This document shows, one piece after another, positions 59,601-64,000 of a DNA stretch of 64,000 nucleotides. Both the position numbers and the translations under genes were made by a program. The notes below the pieces were generated by a model, which searched no databases, was not told the DNA's origin, and was given only the letters and a program-made list of their open reading frames with translations. Position 1 is the first letter of the stretch. Each line of letters opens with the position of its first letter. Origin of the DNA: Dipteris shenzhenensis (lineage: Eukaryota; Polypodiophyta; Polypodiopsida; Gleicheniales); the NCBI GenBank assembly GCA_047967505.1, contig CM106541.1; one strand, 5' to 3'.

Positions 59601-60784
59601 GGGATTGAAAGAAAGATGAGCGAAGAGAAAATGGATAAATTCAATAAGTTTTGTATCCTCAATAGCAAGGAGATGCAAAAGTGGATTGAGAGATATGAAG
59701 CAGCCAAAGCATAAAGAATAAATGCAAGGACAATTTGAAAGTAATGTACAGGTGATCGGAACCATATCCACGGGATCTCGCCCTTCTCCCCACTCACATG
59801 TCACTTGATTGGCTACAACTGGCTCTACGTAAAGCCAAACATGATGGAGAGACAATAAACAAGTGCGAGCGAGCATCTGGATGTATGATGCATGTAAGTT
59901 TCTTACCTCTTGATGTAATCAAGTAATTATTTGTGCAATATACGCTATAAAATAGATGCATCTTCATTGTTTGAATGATGCTCTTTTGCAGTACAAAAAG
60001 TACAGTGCATTATGGTCATATGCATGACATTTTCACGTGGAACGCATCGATTCAAAGAGAGTCACCTATGATTGTGGAGTCATGGCTAACTTTACACAAG
60101 ATACCCGAGCAAGTGCTTCAGATACCAATCTTCTCTCCTCACAGTTGGATTATTGTGGAACCATATGCGAAATCTATGAAATTGATTTCAGACGATTTAG
60201 TATTTTTATTCTTGATGTAAAATGGTTTAGAACTATTTACAACGGTCCCCATGCGATAGTGAGAAAAGACAGTAACAGACTCCACCAAACTTTGGACTGA
60301 TAAAAGTGATACTTTTGTTCTTCCTGAGCATTGTGAGCAGGTGCATACTAATGATTTAATTAATCGAAGCTTTCGTTTTTAAAGATCCATCGATACATGT
60401 ACTTAAGCATAATTTCATATATATAATTGATGGCATTTGGAACCCATTTTCAATATAGGTGCTTTTTCATTTGGATCATTTTGATCCAAGATGGTGGTAC
60501 GTGATCCAAGTTGTACCACGAAGTAAGCAAATTTTTGAAGATAAAGATGTGGATATGGAGATGCCACTACCAATGTCGGATCCAACTGATCTGGATGGAT
60601 CTAACGAAGAAGATGAAGACCATAATATGAGCTGGTCGGCACTTGCTTCAGCACACTTCTACATGTGAGGGTGCCCAGGGTTATTTCAAAGTCTTCTGAC
60701 TCCCAAGAGGAAGATGCGCATAATGACATCGTACGGGAGGAAGATGGAGATCATGATATTGAGGAAGAAGATGACGATCGTTAA
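56617..60784 (+). pseudogene. TNP2-type transposase relic in CACTA-4, 5' end deleted
   Basis: The first exon and most of the second are missing; homology resumes at GAGGCTAAGGTCAATATG. The Transposase_21 core (about 57490-58380) has a lost base near 57653 and a TAG at 57841 in place of Trp. DUF4218 and DUF4216 follow (to about 60300), with extra frame changes near 59370 and 59745. The acidic last exon is interrupted by a 73-base insertion (60630-60702) with an in-frame stop. The intron acceptor at 59990-59991 is AG. Confidence 0.86.
56876..57188 (+). repeat. Pyrimidine-rich tract inside TNP2 intron 2, CACTA-4
   Basis: Same tract. Its purine-rich counterpart has been deleted from this copy, so the two tracts are not maintained as a pair. 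Confidence 0.86.
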
Positions 60785-61032
60785 GAATCACCACACTTTA
60801 TTGAAGAAGATGATCAATGTATGATGCAAGAGTATGATGATGATATAGGAGATCAACTCGGTATAGAGTTAGAGATAGACTTGTTTGGCACGTTAGACTT
60901 GGCTCAAGATGAGCCATTGATGTAAATGCTCTTCATTGATTTTTTTCATCTCAAACATGGACATGAATATATGAGCTTCAAAGGCTTGATGTACATGCTC
61001 TTGTACGTTTATCCATAGGAAACTATCTCAGT

Positions 61033-61178
61033 ATCACTATATAGCGACCATTCACAAGTCTAATAAGTGTCACTATTTAGCGACCATTTACAAGTCTAAT
61101 AAGTATTGCTATATAGCGACGCTCTTTAAACGTCGCTATATAGCGACACTTGCCTAAAGTCGCTATATAATGACACTT
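61033..61178. repeat. Right subterminal palindrome cluster of CACTA-4
   Basis: Same five-copy array, with two motifs changed to TCACTAT at their left arm. It is the only palindrome cluster remaining in CACTA-4. Confidence 0.8.
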
Positions 61179-61253
61179 AATGAATCCCGCTTTGGTTACC
61201 AACGATGATTAGTGCCCCACGCATGGTAAACGTCAGTGCTTAAGCATCAGAAT

Positions 61254-61276
61254 AGGACCCGTGTGTAGTAGTGAGG
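61254..61276 (-). repeat. CACTA-4 right terminal inverted repeat
   Basis: Same terminus, ending at 61273 and followed by AGG. It marks the start of flank-4. Confidence 0.88.
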
Positions 61277-61431
61277 GTTTTGTGAATATCTTGGTGAGGA
61301 CAATAATCTCCATTTCATCTAAAGAAAGTAGTCAGTTCTAATGGTAGGATTGTGAGATAGAACCAGGGTAGGTCTATGGAACCTCCTATAATCAAGGGGC
61401 TAGCTCTCAGAAATGGGAAAGTTTGGATTGT

Positions 61432-61563
61432 CAAGTTGTAGACCAAGATGGTGCTACCATGATCTTTTGTGATAACCAGAGTGCCATTGCATTGACAAAG
61501 GATCTAAAAGATCACATGTGGTCAAAGAACATTGATATCCACTACCATTTCTTATAGCATTAG
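61432..61563 (+). pseudogene. Ty1/copia RNase H fragment, flank-4
   Basis: Same fragment with an additional TAG two codons before the shared one (CAG to TAG), so decay has continued since duplication. Confidence 0.74.
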
Positions 61564-62658
61564 GTAATCCAGGATACTACTTCAGCAATTCATGGAGTAT
61601 CTACCATAATGTTGGTGTGACTTGAATCCCCCTTGAATCACATTATGGCCACCTAACAAAGCCTCCATTACAATGGGGTCCATTGAAGAATCTTCAACTA
61701 GGTGACCAAGCCTTTAACTTGGATTAGTTTATCATTGCTGGCCCAACGATCCAGCTGATGACTTAGTATGACATTAGACCTTACAAAATATCCACCTTGG
61801 TTGCACAATCTTGATTCCAAGTCATAGCAACCTAAGGGATTAAATTTGCTAAAACGATGGAGCCCACAAACTACTTCGCGCCTTTATGTCTTGCTTCTTC
61901 CATCATCATGTTACTTTTTGCCATGGCATGAGTTTTTGTGGAGGTTCCCTTAGCTTTTTTCGACTGCTGCCTGGCTATGGCCGTTCTCATTAAACAACTA
62001 GTTGTCTTCATTTTTGGTGACATGCAAAGTATTGTATGCCTTCTCTTCAACTTGCACTTATACATATATTTATATATATATATCTACATTTTTCTTCATG
62101 AATTGATTGTTTATATATATTCTATTATACTATTATACATTTATGTATCTTTATTTATGTTATGAGTTTACTTTCAATTTCATGTGTTTATATATCACCT
62201 AGGATACATTTATTTTTATTTTTATACAATTAAATATATGTATAAATATATACATAGATATCTTTTTGTATCTATATTGTTAATATAGACTTCTTTAAAG
62301 TATTTCAATTATATGTATATTTATTGTCTTGCTTGCTTGCTTTTCTACCCAGGGTGCCACTATGTAAAAAGCCCATATAGCATGTGCAATCAAGGGGTAT
62401 TAAAAAAACCCTACCTAGGACTTTTATAACCTATATACACCCCTTCTGTAAATTTTGAGATGATAAAAGTAACCCTAATGTATGAAATTTTCACTGTTTG
62501 AATGAAGAAACCCCTTATGTATGTATATTTCCTGTAACTCCATAAAAATTCAAAACTCCTTCCGTTGATCGCACACGCTATCTTGCATATTTCTTAGTTC
62601 CCCTCGTGCTTTGCCTATCCTTTTTCTTTTTTACTGTTTCAAGCCTCTCTCCTATCCC

Positions 62659-62779
62659 ATTCTCTCTCTCTCTCTCTCTATGTGTGTGTGTGTGTGTGTG
62701 CATGTAAACTTGTACATATACATATACACATACACATATGTACACACGTACACATACACATATAGATACGTATGTACGT

Positions 62780-62826
<47 letters not shown>
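62659..62826. repeat. Compound CT/TG/CATA/CA microsatellite, flank-4
   Basis: The longest terminal CA run of the four (about 20 units). Confidence 0.92.
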
Positions 62827-62827
<1 letters not shown>

Positions 62828-64000
62828 TGTCATATTCAGATTTTGAATTGGCATTCATGACATTTTTCTTTTTCTTTTTTTAAAGGACATCTCTCTGGTA
62901 TCATTTTTTATTTTTATGTATCCTTATATATTGAATTAGTTACACTCCTTTCTACCCATTTAATTATTTAATTCCTTTTTTCATTCTTTCTAGTTTTTTC
63001 AAACAATTTATGCTAAGTTATCTATCTCCTACCCTTTTCACCCTCCCTCTTTGGCCACCAAGACCTTTTTTCTTGCTACTACTTAATGCTTCTTAGGAGT
63101 TCATTCATTTTGTATGATATGATGACATTTTTGTTCATTTAAGTTTTTATCTTATTTTCTTTTCAATATATGGAAATCTTATTGTCTAAGGATGCGAAAC
63201 CCTCGTTAACTAATCATCTTTTAAATTCTTAAATAAATTGTCTTCGTTAAGGGTGTGGACTACCCCCTTAGAACATCTTTTTATCTAGTTTAGATTTTCC
63301 CATGAAAGCAATTTACATACAATTTATTTAATAACTCTAACTTCTTCCTACCCAATTCCTCCTTTCTCTATGAACAAAAAATCCATTTTTATCATTCTTA
63401 ACTCCTTTTAAATTTTCTAGGGGTTTTAGGAGTTCATTCATTTTTCTTCTAGGATTTGAAAGGTTTATTCAAGTTCTTCGGTAAAGCGATAACAAGCCAA
63501 GGAATACATGCATTACTTGTCTACCTAAACTTAGCTTTATTGTTCTAATACATGGTTGGTTTGGATGGTAGCAGGTAAGTGGATCTTGACCTTGGGACCT
63601 AGACTAGCTGATGGATTCAACACCTCCGACCATGTGTTCCTTTTTTCAAACTCAATATTATTGTAAATTCTTAACTTTGTTGGAATTTTTGCAAAACTCT
63701 CAATTTCTTGCAATTCTAACTTAGATGTCTAATATATTTTTGTCCTTGTCTCATGTACAACGTTTTATCAAAATGATGGAATTAATTGTATGGCTCATTT
63801 ATTGATAGGACTATCAAATCAAAACTCACAATGATTTCCCAACTAGCCTTTGGTATGACCAGTGCCATACATTTAACTCACATTCATTGGATAATTCATT
63901 AGAAGTATGGATAATTCTTAGCCATTTTGTGATTCTCCTTACTAACTATTCAATTTGTTTATAAGAATAATGACATTTTATGTGAAGACACATTGGTTCC

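Larger units (their letters stand above)
54824..61273 (+). mobile_element. CACTA-4: CACTA copy lacking left end, divergent promoter region and first exons
   Basis: Homology to CACTA-2 starts abruptly at the ACT-repeat (54824, matching 18978), so the left terminus, left palindrome cluster and hairpin are absent. Two further deletions remove the purine-rich tract (junction near 56100, about 1 kb) and the internal palindrome cluster with TNP2 exon 1 and most of exon 2 (junction near 56617, about 0.7 kb). Small insertions of about 93 bases (55937-56029) and 73 bases (60630-60702) are private to this copy. The right terminus and AGG are intact. It has no promoter region for either gene. Confidence 0.9.
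61274..64000. repeat. Flank-4: partial tandem-unit flank at window end
   Basis: Matches flank-1 7404 to about 10120, with the same copia scrap, AT-rich stretch, compound microsatellite and first diverged direct repeat. The window ends before the coding relic. At several sites it agrees with flank-3 against flank-1 and flank-2. Confidence 0.9.

Noticed and set aside
1-64000. The tandem array as a pure assembly duplication
   Set aside because: Units differ by scattered substitutions and by many private indels (gene loss, core deletion, foreign segment, microsatellite lengths). Copy number still needs long-read confirmation.

Overview
The window is nuclear DNA from a plant, probably a flowering plant. 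It carries a CACTA (En/Spm-type) DNA transposon with TNP2-like coding sequence, a Ty1/copia RNase H fragment, roughly 100-base GT-AG introns, long CT/GT/CA microsatellites, and a gene with the plant serine-rich motif CLCAPTTHEGSFRCRLHR. I cannot name the species. There is no prokaryotic, organellar, rRNA or tRNA content.

Almost the whole window is a tandem array of one segment of about 17-19.5 kb. Each unit is a CACTA element followed by the same flank. Layout: CACTA-1 (1-7403, cut by the window edge), flank-1 (7404-18486), CACTA-2 (18487-26956, both ends present), flank-2 (26957-36280), CACTA-3 (36281-44025, left tip lost), flank-3 (44026-54823), CACTA-4 (54824-61273, left end lost), flank-4 (61274-64000, cut by the window edge). 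Right end to right end, the periods are 19,553, 17,069 and 17,248 bases. Units differ by a few percent or less plus private indels. Because every element sits in the same flank and shares the same inactivating stops, the array grew by segmental duplication and not by repeated transposition.

CACTA-2 is 8,470 bases with CACTAC... terminal inverted repeats and a 3-base AGG target duplication. It holds two divergent genes. On the minus strand, running toward the left end, is a three-exon relic resembling the second CACTA gene (TNPA/Transposase_24-like). On the plus strand is an eight-exon TNP2-type transposase relic with Transposase_21, DUF4218 and DUF4216 regions. The palindrome GTCGCTATATAGCGAC is clustered below both ends and, unusually, also between the two divergent genes. 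A purine-rich tract lies in that same gap, and a matching pyrimidine-rich tract fills the one oversized intron of the transposase.

Each flank carries, in order: a copia RNase H scrap, an AT-rich stretch, a compound CT/GT/CA microsatellite, a diverged pair of direct repeats, a coding relic of about 790 codons that I do not recognise, degenerate tandem repeats, AT-rich DNA and, in flank-1 and flank-3 only, an intact 111-codon serine-rich protein gene with a TATA box. Flank-2 has lost this gene in a deletion that also removed the tip of CACTA-3. The two gene copies lie in a block of about 830 bases that is identical by eye, although the sequence on either side differs. This gene is the only feature that looks like a functional protein gene; all transposon genes here are broken.
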